Positions 23,010 to 29,294 of a stretch of 40,243 nt of DNA are shown one piece after another. Position numbers and translations under genes: made by a program. The notes under the pieces were generated by a model. That model was given only the letters and a program-made list of their open reading frames with translations, had not been told where the DNA came from and did no database searches. Source of the DNA: Jiangella anatolica (lineage in GTDB: Bacteria > Actinomycetota > Actinomycetes > Jiangellales > Jiangellaceae); the NCBI RefSeq assembly GCF_003236295.1, contig NZ_POTW01000060.1, positions 1 to 40,243 of the forward strand. Direction: 5' to 3'. Each line of letters begins with the position of its first letter. Position 1 is the stretch's first letter.

Positions 23010-23660
23010 TCACGGTGCGACGTCCGGTTCGGACAGGGTGATCCGGATCGCCCGGAACGCCTCCGGGGTCGCCCGGAGGACGGCCAGCTTCGGGTCCGGC
23101 ACGGCCAGGTGCTGACGGGTCGCGGCGGCCAGGGCCGCCAGCGCGGCGAGCCGGCGATCGGCCAGCACGTGGTCGGCGGCGGACCGGTCGCCACCGGTCA
23201 CGACGGCGTCCAGCTCGCCCGCGTGCGGCAGCAGCACCCGCGCCGCGACGTCGGCGGCGGCCTCGAACGCCTCGCGGGCCTGCTTCTCGCGGCGACGGGC
23301 GAACCGCTGCTGCGACTGCCCGCCGGCCGCCGTCCGTCCCTGCACGTGCCGCGATCCCACCTTCGAGGCCACCAGCCGGGCACCGTCGAACACACCGGCC
23401 GCGTAGCCGCCGCGGCGCACCAGGAGCACGCCGACCCAGCGGTCGCGGGCGGCGTGCGCGAGCAGTCCGCCGTACGCCTCTGTCTCGTCCGGCCGCAACG
23501 GCGGGAATGGGACGGCGCAGCTCGCGACGGCGCCGTCAGCGGCGGTGACCACGACGGCCTCCGGCCCGGCCCGGTGCGTGGTGGCGCCGTGCCGGCGGGC
23601 GAAGCCGGTCAGCCAGGCCTCCAGCCGCTCGGGCGGGATGCTCAGCAGGCGTTCGGGCAT
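23010..23660 (-). CDS. acVLRF1-family peptidyl-tRNA hydrolase (bacterial Vms1/ANKZF1-like)
   Basis: The 216-aa protein shows the VLRF1 core: VGVLLVRRGGYAAGVFDG, ARLVASKVGSRHVQGRTAAGG, then SQQRFARRREKQAREAFEAAADVAARVL. The GGQSQQ segment (residues 113-118, GxxQ = Gly114-Gln117) corresponds to the catalytic loop that in eukaryotic Vms1/ANKZF1 cleaves peptidyl-tRNA on stalled 60S subunits. Actinobacterial members are named acVLRF1 and are thought to release stalled nascent chains in ribosome quality control; direct evidence in bacteria is limited as far as I know. ATG at 23660 begins the conserved MPERLLSIPPERLEAWL; CATCCT lies six bases upstream and there is no Shine-Dalgarno. A strong inverted repeat lies 40-100 bp upstream. 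Confidence 0.85.
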   Translation of the reverse strand: MPERLLSIPPERLEAWLTGFARRHGATTHRAGPEAVVVTAADGAVASCAVPFPPLRPDETEAYGGLLAHAARDRWVGVLLVRRGGYAAGVFDGARLVASKVGSRHVQGRTAAGGQSQQRFARRREKQAREAFEAAADVAARVLLPHAGELDAVVTGGDRSAADHVLADRRLAALAALAAATRQHLAVPDPKLAVLRATPEAFRAIRITLSEPDVAP

Positions 23661-24027
23661 GCCACGAGGATGCCCTGCCGGGCGCAGCGGTGGGAGCGGA
23701 GGTTGCGACCCCGGCCTCCGCAGCGAGCCGGGGCCGCAACCGGTACCCGAACGCTGCCGTCGATCCGTCGGCTCGGCGGCTCTTGCCTGACCCCCGCCGG
23801 TGTCCGGACTCCACGGCACTCGTCGAATGCACCCGTGATGTGAACTGGTCTGGGACCCCGGGCGTCCGCCCGGCGCCATCGCTGACCCTTCGGTCCGGTG
23901 ATCGACCGCCGGAAGGGCGAGAACATGTCGGCGACCGACACGATCTCACTTCGATTCCTACACCATACCGGACAGATCGTCGAGGTCCAGGTCATGTTCA
24001 CCCGCTGATCATCTCGGTGTGCGGACG
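23661..24027. other. Gene-free stretch of 367 bp
   Basis: No convincing gene is seen on either strand. Frames here lack ribosome binding sites and recognisable motifs. It contains the hairpins at 23672-23683 and 23684-23757 near the acVLRF1 start. A less GC-rich patch around 23935-24005 includes CTACACCATACC and could carry a promoter. It may hold the acVLRF1 5' region plus decayed sequence. Confidence 0.5.
23684..23757 (-). repeat. Long inverted repeat upstream of acVLRF1
   Basis: Arms 23701-23715 and 23727-23741 (15 bp, one mismatch that becomes a G-U pair in the minus-strand RNA) flank an 11-nt loop. Outer arms GCAGCG (23684-23689) and CGCTGC (23752-23757) extend it across internal loops of 11 and 10 nt. 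A separate small hairpin, GCCC-TGCC-GGGC, lies at 23672-23683, next to the start codon. There is no U-tract, so a terminator is unlikely. Confidence 0.55.
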
Positions 24028-24534
24028 TCAGCGGGCGGCCCGATCGGCCAGCCGGCGGGCCACCGTCACATAGCGACGGGTGGCGGCGCCCTGGACGGCG
24101 CGCGCGAGGGGGCCGCCGAGCCGGGCATACCACGCGGCCGCCCGGCTGAACGCCGTCACCGTGAACCAGACGTCGTCGCGCTCGTCCAGTTCGGCGACGA
24201 AGGACTCTTCACCGCGCTCGGGGTGGCCGGGCAGCGTGCCGTACGCGAACCCGGATCGGCGGTCCTCGTCGAGCACCCAGACCACCTCGCAGGGGATCCG
24301 CAGCAGCCCGGCCAGCGAGCTGGTGACCCGGACGCCGGCGGCGGCCCGCGGCTGCGACGTCGTGACGCGCAGGCCGAGGCCGCGCTGCACGCCGAACGTG
24401 AGGATGCCGTCGGCGACCGCCAGGAAGGCGGCTCGGCCGTGGCCGATCCGGCGGCGGACCCGCACGTGGTGGTAGCCGGACGGCAGCGCGGCGCCGTCGC
24501 GGGTGGCGCCGACCTCGGGGTAGGTGAAGGACAT
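24028..24534 (-). CDS. DUF1990 family protein
   Basis: The 168-aa product matches DUF1990: MSFTYPEVGATRDGAALPSGYHHVRVRRRIGHGRAAFLAVADGIL at the start, AGVRVTSSLAGLLRIPCEVVWVLDEDRRSGFAYGTLPGHPERGEESF in the middle, and a C-terminal helix RRYVTVARRLADRA. These compact beta-rich proteins resemble START/SRPBCC folds and may bind a hydrophobic ligand; no function is established. ATG at 24534 is used because the upstream in-frame GTG at 24552 lies inside the -35 element of the divergent sigma factor. CAGAGT ends 8 nt before this ATG. Divergence from the ECF41 gene makes it a candidate member of that regulon. Confidence 0.8.
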   Translation of the reverse strand: MSFTYPEVGATRDGAALPSGYHHVRVRRRIGHGRAAFLAVADGILTFGVQRGLGLRVTTSQPRAAAGVRVTSSLAGLLRIPCEVVWVLDEDRRSGFAYGTLPGHPERGEESFVAELDERDDVWFTVTAFSRAAAWYARLGGPLARAVQGAATRRYVTVARRLADRAAR

Positions 24535-24546
24535 CACGCGCGACTC

Positions 24547-24573
24547 TGTCACAACCGCGGCCCGGTGCGTGTC
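24547..24573 (+). promoter_or_regulatory. ECF41-type promoter (TGTCACA ... TGTC)
   Basis: TGTCACA at 24547-24553 equals the -35 motif described for ECF41 sigma factor targets. After 16 bp, TGTC at 24570-24573 approximates the reported CGTC -10. It points at the ECF41 gene starting at 24614, so the gene is probably autoregulated. Confidence 0.6.
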
Positions 24574-24613
24574 TGAAGGTCATGCCTACACTGCGCGAGG
24601 AGGTGTCCGCACC

Positions 24614-25546
24614 ATGACGCAGGACGTGTTCCAGCGGCACCGCGGCCTGCTCTTCACCGTCGCCTACGAGATGCTCGGCAGCGTCGCCGACGCCGAGGAC
24701 GTCGTGCAGGACACCTGGCTGCGCTGGTCCGCCGACGACCGCTCCGACGTCGCCGAGCCGAAGGCCTACCTCGTCCGGATCGCGACCCGGCTGGCGCTGA
24801 ACCGCCTGCGCACGCTGCGCACCCGGCGCGAGACCTACGTCGGGCCATGGCTGCCCGAGCCGCTGCTCACCGGACCGGACGCGGCCGGCGGCGTCGAGCT
24901 GGCCGAGGACGTCTCGATGGCGATGCTGGTGGTCATGGAGACGCTGACGCCGATCGAGCGGGCGGTGTTCGTGCTGCGCGAGGTGTTCGGCTTCCCGTAC
25001 ACGGAGATCGCGGCGGCGCTGGAGCGCGGCGAACCGGCGGTGCGGCAGGTCGCGCACCGGGCCCGCGAGCACGTCCAGGCCCGCCGGCCGCGGTTCGACA
25101 CCGACCCCGAGCAGCGTCGCGCCGTCACCGAGCGGTTCCTGCGGGCCACCGCCGAGGGCGACCTCGCGGCGCTGATGGAGGTGCTCGCGCCCGACGTCGT
25201 CATGGTGAACGACACCGGCGGCAAGGCGCGCGCGGCCCGGCGCCCCGTCATCGGCGCGGACAACGTCGGCCGGTTCCTGTGCGGCCTGGTCGCACGCGGC
25301 GAGATGGAGGGCTACCGGTTCGAGTACGCCGAGCTGAACGGCGCACCGGGCGTGGTCGGCTGGCTCGGCGGGCGCCTGGACGTGGCCGCCATCGTCGAGA
25401 CCGAGAACGGCCGCGTGGCGCGGCTGCTGGCGTTCCGGAACCCTGATCGGCTCACCGGGGTGAACCGCGTCCCGCTCCGGCCGGCCGGCATGGCGGATAT
25501 TGACACACCCGATGCCGGGCGGCCGGAAACCGAGACGTTTCGGTGA
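24614..25546 (+). CDS. ECF41-family sigma factor with SnoaL-like C-terminal domain (SigJ-like)
   Basis: This 310-aa protein has sigma-2 (about residues 5-75, AEDVVQDTWLRW) and sigma-4 (about 105-165, LTPIERAVFVLREVFGFPYTEIA...GEPAVRQVAHRARE) regions, joined by WLPEPLLTG (79-87). A SnoaL/NTF2-like domain follows that replaces a separate anti-sigma factor. The ECF41 hallmark motifs are present in slightly changed form: DTGGK for DGGGK and NPDRL for NPDKL. In this group the C-terminal domain modulates activity and RNA polymerase binding. ATG at 24614 has GAGGAGG ten bases upstream, and an ECF41 promoter precedes it. The usual ECF41 neighbour (a COE-type carboxymuconolactone decarboxylase, oxidoreductase or epimerase) is not seen; a DUF1990 gene is divergent instead. 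Confidence 0.92.
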   Translation: MTQDVFQRHRGLLFTVAYEMLGSVADAEDVVQDTWLRWSADDRSDVAEPKAYLVRIATRLALNRLRTLRTRRETYVGPWLPEPLLTGPDAAGGVELAEDVSMAMLVVMETLTPIERAVFVLREVFGFPYTEIAAALERGEPAVRQVAHRAREHVQARRPRFDTDPEQRRAVTERFLRATAEGDLAALMEVLAPDVVMVNDTGGKARAARRPVIGADNVGRFLCGLVARGEMEGYRFEYAELNGAPGVVGWLGGRLDVAAIVETENGRVARLLAFRNPDRLTGVNRVPLRPAGMADIDTPDAGRPETETFR

Positions 25547-25564
25547 TGTTTTGTGGCTATTTCA

Positions 25565-25588
25565 GAAAAGGCGGCGGCTCAGAGCCGC
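25565..25588 (-). terminator. Probable intrinsic terminator of the Tudor/SH3-like gene
   Basis: On the minus strand GCGGCTC-T-GAGCCGC (25574-25588) is followed by CGCC and TTTTCT (25565-25570). The stop codon of the small gene (25579-25581) lies in the top of the stem. It may also limit read-through into the sigma factor. Confidence 0.5.
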
Positions 25589-25803
25589 GTCACCTTCGGG
25601 TTCGGCAGGGCGATGCGGCGTACCGCGGTGCCGAAATCGACGTGCACCTCGTGCTCGCCGGGCACGCTGACCACGCGCCCGAGACCGTGACGGTCGTGAG
25701 TGAGCAGGTCATCGACGGAGAACTTCTCGAGGGGCGGGGGAGCGATGGGGCGGAACGGACTCGAAGGAAAAACAGGCCTCGCGGCCGGTGTACGAGAGGT
25801 CAT
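25579..25803 (-). CDS. Small Tudor/SH3-like protein resembling the PcrA C-terminal module
   Basis: This is a 74-aa protein with a disordered Pro-rich N-terminus (residues 1-25). A single small beta-barrel unit follows: FSVDDLLTHDRHGLGRVVSVPGEHEVHVDFGTAVRRIALPNPKVTRL. The pattern 'D.(V/L)THD..GLG.VV.V......VDFG...+RI......L' is that of the C-terminal Tudor-like domain of UvrD/PcrA helicases, which contacts RNA polymerase, here as a stand-alone gene; similar small proteins occur in other actinomycetes. It may therefore bind RNA polymerase or nucleic acid, but that is inference. It has a good vegetative promoter (25833-25862) and its own terminator, so it is a monocistronic expressed gene. Confidence 0.75.
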   Translation of the reverse strand: MTSRTPAARPVFPSSPFRPIAPPPLEKFSVDDLLTHDRHGLGRVVSVPGEHEVHVDFGTAVRRIALPNPKVTRL

Positions 25804-25832
25804 TGTGTCAGTCTGCCGTTCTGAAGAGCGGA

Positions 25833-25862
25833 TGTGTAGCCCTCTTTGGAAGACTATGTCAA
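25833..25862 (-). promoter_or_regulatory. Vegetative promoter (TTGACA, 18 bp, TACACA)
   Basis: On the minus strand a perfect TTGACA (25857-25862) is followed by 18 bp and TACACA (25833-25838). The predicted RNA start near 25826 leaves about 23 nt of leader before the ATG at 25803. Confidence 0.6.
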
Positions 25863-25942
25863 CTCTTGACCATCAGTTCGGCGGGCAGCGTTGAACACGT
25901 GTTCCCCCTCGTCCGGCACGCTGCCATGACAGCACCGAACGG

Positions 25943-26884
25943 CTAGGACACGGCTCCAGGGACGCGGTCCGGTACGGACCGGGCGGATGTCGCCGCGCCC
26001 GGTCCCGCCGGCCGGCTGGCGACCTGGTGCGCGACCAGGATCGCGGCGAACGCGAGCGCCGTCACGGCCACCACGCCGAGCGACGCGCCGACATACGCCG
26101 TCGCCAGATCGGACCGCTCGGACACCTCGCCGGCGGTGTTCAGCACGTCGCGGGTGCGCAGCAGCGCGGACCCCGACATCAGGCCGGCGACCCCCGCCAC
26201 GACGACGAACAGGCCGGTGACGACCGCCGTCGGCAGCGTGCCGACCGGCGGCGACGGCATCCGCTCCGGGCTGCTCAGCGCCGTCAGCACCGTCGTCAGC
26301 CCGGCCCAGGCCAGCACGACGGTGATCGCGGCGACGACGTCGGACGGCCGGTGCCAGCCGCCGACCATCGTCGAGACGCCGGTCAGCGCGGTGTACCCGG
26401 CGCCGACCACCGCGACCGCGGGCCGGGCCCGTCGCGGCACCACCAGCAGCAGCGCCGCCGCGACGCTGGCGGCGACCGTGGTGTGACCGCTGGGCAGCGA
26501 GTTGTCCAGCGGGCCGGTGTCCTCGGCCAGCCGGGGACGGTCCAGCACGCCGTGCTTGAGCACCTGGGTGGTGAGGTTGGCGCCGCCGACCAGCACGACG
26601 ACCTGCAGCGCCAGCAGCCAGCGCTGCCGCAGCAGCGCGATCGCCGCGACCGCGCCGAGCACCACGACGACGAACGGAACCGACACGATGTCGAGGACCT
26701 GCTCGGCGCCGGACCACAGCGTGGACCGGCCGATGCCGGAGCCGCGGAAGGCGACCTGGTCGATCCGCTGGCCGACCGCGGTGTCGACGAACCATCGCCA
26801 ACTCGCCCAGGTGCCCAGGACGCCGGCCGCGAACATCAGCAGGCCGAGGACGACACCGCCGGGCCGGGGCGAGTTGGGGCGCAT
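25943..26884 (-). CDS. PAP2-superfamily membrane phosphatase
   Basis: The protein is 313 aa with about six transmembrane helices. The three phosphatase motifs of PAP2 lipid phosphatases are present: KHGVLDRPR (motif 1), the PSGHT signature in DNSLPSGHTTVAASVAAALL (motif 2), and STMVGGWHRPSDVVA (motif 3, S...H...D with GWHRPSD in place of the common SR.Y.GVHYPSD). The likely substrate is a membrane lipid phosphate such as undecaprenyl diphosphate or phosphatidic acid, hydrolysed on the outer face. Two further C-terminal helices exceed the minimal domain. ATG at 26884 has TACCCT (26891-26896) six bases upstream, so a leaderless message is likely. It follows the epoxide hydrolase gene by 13 bp, so it could also be co-transcribed. 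Confidence 0.88.
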   Translation of the reverse strand: MRPNSPRPGGVVLGLLMFAAGVLGTWASWRWFVDTAVGQRIDQVAFRGSGIGRSTLWSGAEQVLDIVSVPFVVVVLGAVAAIALLRQRWLLALQVVVLVGGANLTTQVLKHGVLDRPRLAEDTGPLDNSLPSGHTTVAASVAAALLLVVPRRARPAVAVVGAGYTALTGVSTMVGGWHRPSDVVAAITVVLAWAGLTTVLTALSSPERMPSPPVGTLPTAVVTGLFVVVAGVAGLMSGSALLRTRDVLNTAGEVSERSDLATAYVGASLGVVAVTALAFAAILVAHQVASRPAGPGAATSARSVPDRVPGAVS

Positions 26885-26897
26885 GGTTCGAGGGTAG

Positions 26898-28064
26898 TCA
26901 GAGTCCCTGTGAATCCCGGACCTTCGCGAAGAACGCGCGGATGTCGGCGGCGTGGCCGGCCGGCTCGTCCATCGCGATGAAGTGGTGGCTGCCGGGGTTG
27001 CCCTCCGGCCAGTGCACGATCGTGTTGTCGCGTTCGGCCAGCCGCCGCATCAGCGCCGAGCCGCCGCCGTAGACGCCCGACGGCACCGCCCGCTGGCCCT
27101 CCGGCCACTCGAACCTCGGCCGTCCGGCGTCGCGCGCCAGGCCCTCGTACATCGGCCAGGACGACGTCGCCGCCGTCTTCGTGAACCAGTAGACGCTGAC
27201 GTTGTCGAGGAACAGGTCGCGGTCGATGACGTCGAACAGCGGCCGGTCGGACATGGAGAACTCCTGGAACTTGTGCGCGTGCCAGGCCAGCAGCGCCACC
27301 GGCGAGTCGTGCCAGCCTGCGCCGAACGTCTGAGGCGCCGCCCGCAGCAGCGCGTGATGGTCGACGCCGCCGGACATCCACTGCTGCATCAGGTCCCACT
27401 CGGCCCGCTCGGCCTCGTCCATGCCGGGCACGTCGGCCTCCGTCGGGAACCCGAAGCCGCCGTCGATGTGGACGCCGACGACGCGGTCCGGGTGCAGCCT
27501 GGCCAGCTCCGGCGCGACGTAGGCGCCGAGGTCGCCGCCCTGCGTCCCGTAGCGGTCGTAGCCGAGCCGCTCCATCAGCGTCGCGAACATGCCCGCCACG
27601 GCCGGGATGCCGAAGCCCGTCGAGCGCGGCGCGGCGGAGAAGCCGAACCCGGGGACGGACGGGACGACGACGTGGAAGGCCTGTGCCCGCCCCTGTGCCG
27701 CGTCGCCGTGCGCGCGCGGGTCGGTGAGCAGCGGGATCGTGCGGGCGAACTCGACGAACGAGTTCGGCCAGCCGTGCGTGAGGATCAGCGGCAGCGCGTC
27801 CGGCTCCGGCGAGCGCACGTGCAGGAAGTGCAGGTCCATCCCGTCGATCTCCTCGACGAACTGGGGGAACGCGTTGAGCTGTTCCTCGCGGGCGCGCCAG
27901 TCGTAGCCGGTGCGCCAGTACTCGGCTGTCTCGCGCAGCCAGTCGGTGGGCACGCCCCGGTCCCACCCGTCGCCGGGCAGCTGCGGTGTCCAGCGGGTCC
28001 GGGCCAGCCGGTCGTGCAGGTCGTCGAGATCGTGCTGGGGGACGTTGATCTGGAAGGTCGTCAT
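26898..28064 (-). CDS. Epoxide hydrolase (EHN-domain alpha/beta hydrolase)
   Basis: The 388-aa product begins with an EHN domain typical of microsomal-type epoxide hydrolases (INVPQHDLDDLHDRLARTRWTPQLPGDGWDRGVP, WRARE..LNAFPQF). An alpha/beta hydrolase core follows: oxyanion-hole HGWPNSFVEF, PGFGFS, nucleophile Asp in GTQGGDLGAYVAPELA, and catalytic His in GNPGSHHFIAMDEP. It opens epoxides to diols; the substrate is unknown. ATG at 28064 has TAGCGT (28072-28077) seven bases upstream; the extra seven codons from 28085 lack support. It is divergent from the second WYL regulator, in the same arrangement as the ABC exporter and first WYL gene, so WYL control is likely. Confidence 0.9.
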   Translation of the reverse strand: MTTFQINVPQHDLDDLHDRLARTRWTPQLPGDGWDRGVPTDWLRETAEYWRTGYDWRAREEQLNAFPQFVEEIDGMDLHFLHVRSPEPDALPLILTHGWPNSFVEFARTIPLLTDPRAHGDAAQGRAQAFHVVVPSVPGFGFSAAPRSTGFGIPAVAGMFATLMERLGYDRYGTQGGDLGAYVAPELARLHPDRVVGVHIDGGFGFPTEADVPGMDEAERAEWDLMQQWMSGGVDHHALLRAAPQTFGAGWHDSPVALLAWHAHKFQEFSMSDRPLFDVIDRDLFLDNVSVYWFTKTAATSSWPMYEGLARDAGRPRFEWPEGQRAVPSGVYGGGSALMRRLAERDNTIVHWPEGNPGSHHFIAMDEPAGHAADIRAFFAKVRDSQGL

Positions 28065-28071
28065 GCCGCTG

Positions 28072-28120
28072 ACGCTAGGAGCCATCTAGGTCTGTTCTTG
28101 TCCTATTTCTGCGGCATTCT
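28072..28120. promoter_or_regulatory. Divergent promoter/operator region between epoxide hydrolase and second WYL gene
   Basis: TAGCGT on the minus strand (28072-28077) is 7 nt before the epoxide hydrolase ATG. CATTCT on the plus strand (28115-28120) is 7 nt before the WYL ATG. Between them TAGGTC-N7-GTCCTA (28087-28105) forms an inverted repeat. Its core GGnC-N7-GnCC is shared at the same position with the region 9471-9519. Confidence 0.5.
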
Positions 28121-28127
28121 GTTTTTC

Positions 28128-29273
28128 ATGAGTGACACGCCCGGGCGGCTCCTCGCGTTGCTGTCCCTGTTGCAGACGCTGCGCGAGTGGCCGGGTAGCG
28201 AGCTGGCCTCGCGCCTCGGTGTCAGCTCACGCACCATCCGGCGCGACGTCGACCGGCTGCGTGACCTCGGCTATCCGGTGGACGCGACGCTGGGTGCGGC
28301 GGGTGGGTACCGACTGGTCGCCGGCGCGGCGCTGCCGCCGTTGCTGCTGGACGACGAGGAGGCGGTGGCGATCGCTGTTGGGCTGCGGGCGGCGGCCGGG
28401 TCCGCCGTCGCCGGGATCGAGGAGGCGTCGGTGCGGGCGCTGGGGAAGCTGGAGCAGGTGCTGCCGGCGCGGCTGCGGTACCGGGTGCGGACGCTCGGTG
28501 CGGCAACGTCGCCGGTCGGCGGCGGGCCGGTGGTCGACCCCGAGGTGCTGACGGCGCTGGCCGCGGCCGTCGCGGGACGCGAGCGGGTCCGTTTCCGCTA
28601 CGCGTCGCGTGCTGACGCGGACTCCGGCCGGCTGGTCGAGCCGCTCGCCCTCGTCCCCTCCGGCCGCCGCTGGTACCTCCTCGCCTGGGAGGTCGAGCGA
28701 TCCCCAGGAGTCGGCGGCGGGCCTGCCGGTTCCGGCTCGTCGGCAGTGCAGACCCCGCCCGGCTGGGAGGGCCCTCCCACCCTACGGGCGGGCACCGACA
28801 ACGTCGGCGGCGCGAGCCACGGCGGTGACGGCCGGGACGCCGGGCACGGCAATGGCCGCGACCGTACGCCAAGCGACGGCTGGCGGACGTATCGGGTGGA
28901 CCGGATCGCCCGCGTCCAGCCGACCGGCGTGCGGATCCGCGCCGAGCGCGTCCTGCCCGCCGAGGACGCCGCGTCGTACGTCGCCGGCCGGCGGACCGAC
29001 TGGGGCACCCCCGAAGTGCACGCCGTCGTGACGTTCGAGGCTCCGGCGAGCGCCGTGGCCGGCCGCCTCGGCGACAACCCCGGCGAGGTCACCGCCGTCG
29101 ACGCGGGGCGCAGCCGGCTCGACGCCCGGCGCGATGACTCGATGGAGTGGCTGGCCGCGCGCCTGGCGAGCCTCGGCTGCGCCTTCGCCGTCCACGAGCC
29201 GGACGAGCTGCGGGCGGCGGTCGTGGCACTCGGCGAACGCGCAATGGCGGCCGCTAATAGTCATACAAGATGA
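28128..29273 (+). CDS. WYL-domain transcriptional regulator with in-frame insertion
   Basis: This 381-aa paralogue of the regulator at 9526-10476 has an HTH at residues about 6-50 (LLALLSLLQTLREWPGSELASRLGVSSRTIRRDVDRLRDLGY), a linker with LLLDDEEAVAIAVGLR, and a WYL domain starting VRFRYASRADADSGRLVEPLALVPSGRRWYLLAWEVER. At that point about 58 residues rich in Gly/Ser/Asp/Pro interrupt the domain (bases 28701-28874), before it resumes WRTYRVDRIARV. The paralogue has only HD between VER and WRTFRVDRL. The WCX-type tail follows. The insertion could be a flexible loop. It is divergent from epoxide hydrolase, its probable target. ATG at 28128 has CATTCT seven bases upstream. Confidence 0.88.
   Translation: MSDTPGRLLALLSLLQTLREWPGSELASRLGVSSRTIRRDVDRLRDLGYPVDATLGAAGGYRLVAGAALPPLLLDDEEAVAIAVGLRAAAGSAVAGIEEASVRALGKLEQVLPARLRYRVRTLGAATSPVGGGPVVDPEVLTALAAAVAGRERVRFRYASRADADSGRLVEPLALVPSGRRWYLLAWEVERSPGVGGGPAGSGSSAVQTPPGWEGPPTLRAGTDNVGGASHGGDGRDAGHGNGRDRTPSDGWRTYRVDRIARVQPTGVRIRAERVLPAEDAASYVAGRRTDWGTPEVHAVVTFEAPASAVAGRLGDNPGEVTAVDAGRSRLDARRDDSMEWLAARLASLGCAFAVHEPDELRAAVVALGERAMAAANSHTR
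28701..28874 (+). repeat. In-frame insertion with nested palindrome inside the WYL domain
   Basis: Compared with the paralogue, 174 bp (58 codons) are added between the VER and DGWRTYRV codons. The insert contains a perfect 16-bp palindrome (28764-28779, TGGGAGGGCCCTCCCA) enclosed by CCGCCCG (28755-28761) and CGGGCGG (28785-28791), giving a long cruciform-capable core. No stop is introduced. It may be a palindromic mobile element or an expanded linker. Confidence 0.5.
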
Positions 29274-29275
29274 CT
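29259..29275. promoter_or_regulatory. GntR/FadR-type operator candidate
   Basis: AGTCATACAAGATGACT is an inverted repeat (AGTCAT/ATGACT, 5-nt centre). It overlaps the WYL stop codon and sits where the -35 of the SDR gene would be, 7 bp upstream of its TAGATT hexamer. The second gene of that operon is a FadR-type GntR regulator, its likely ligand-dependent repressor. Confidence 0.55.
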
Positions 29276-29281
29276 GAATGC

Positions 29282-29287
29282 TAGATT
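29282..29287 (+). promoter_or_regulatory. Putative leaderless -10 element (TAGATT) of the galactonate operon
   Basis: TAGATT ends 7 nt before the GTG at 29295, with no Shine-Dalgarno between. It is consistent with transcription starting at the GTG itself. Confidence 0.45.
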
Positions 29288-29294
29288 GCGGGAC

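Noticed and set aside
23760-24020. Possible small gene in the gap upstream of acVLRF1
   Set aside because: Several short frames exist on both strands, but none has a ribosome binding site, a leaderless hexamer or a recognisable motif.
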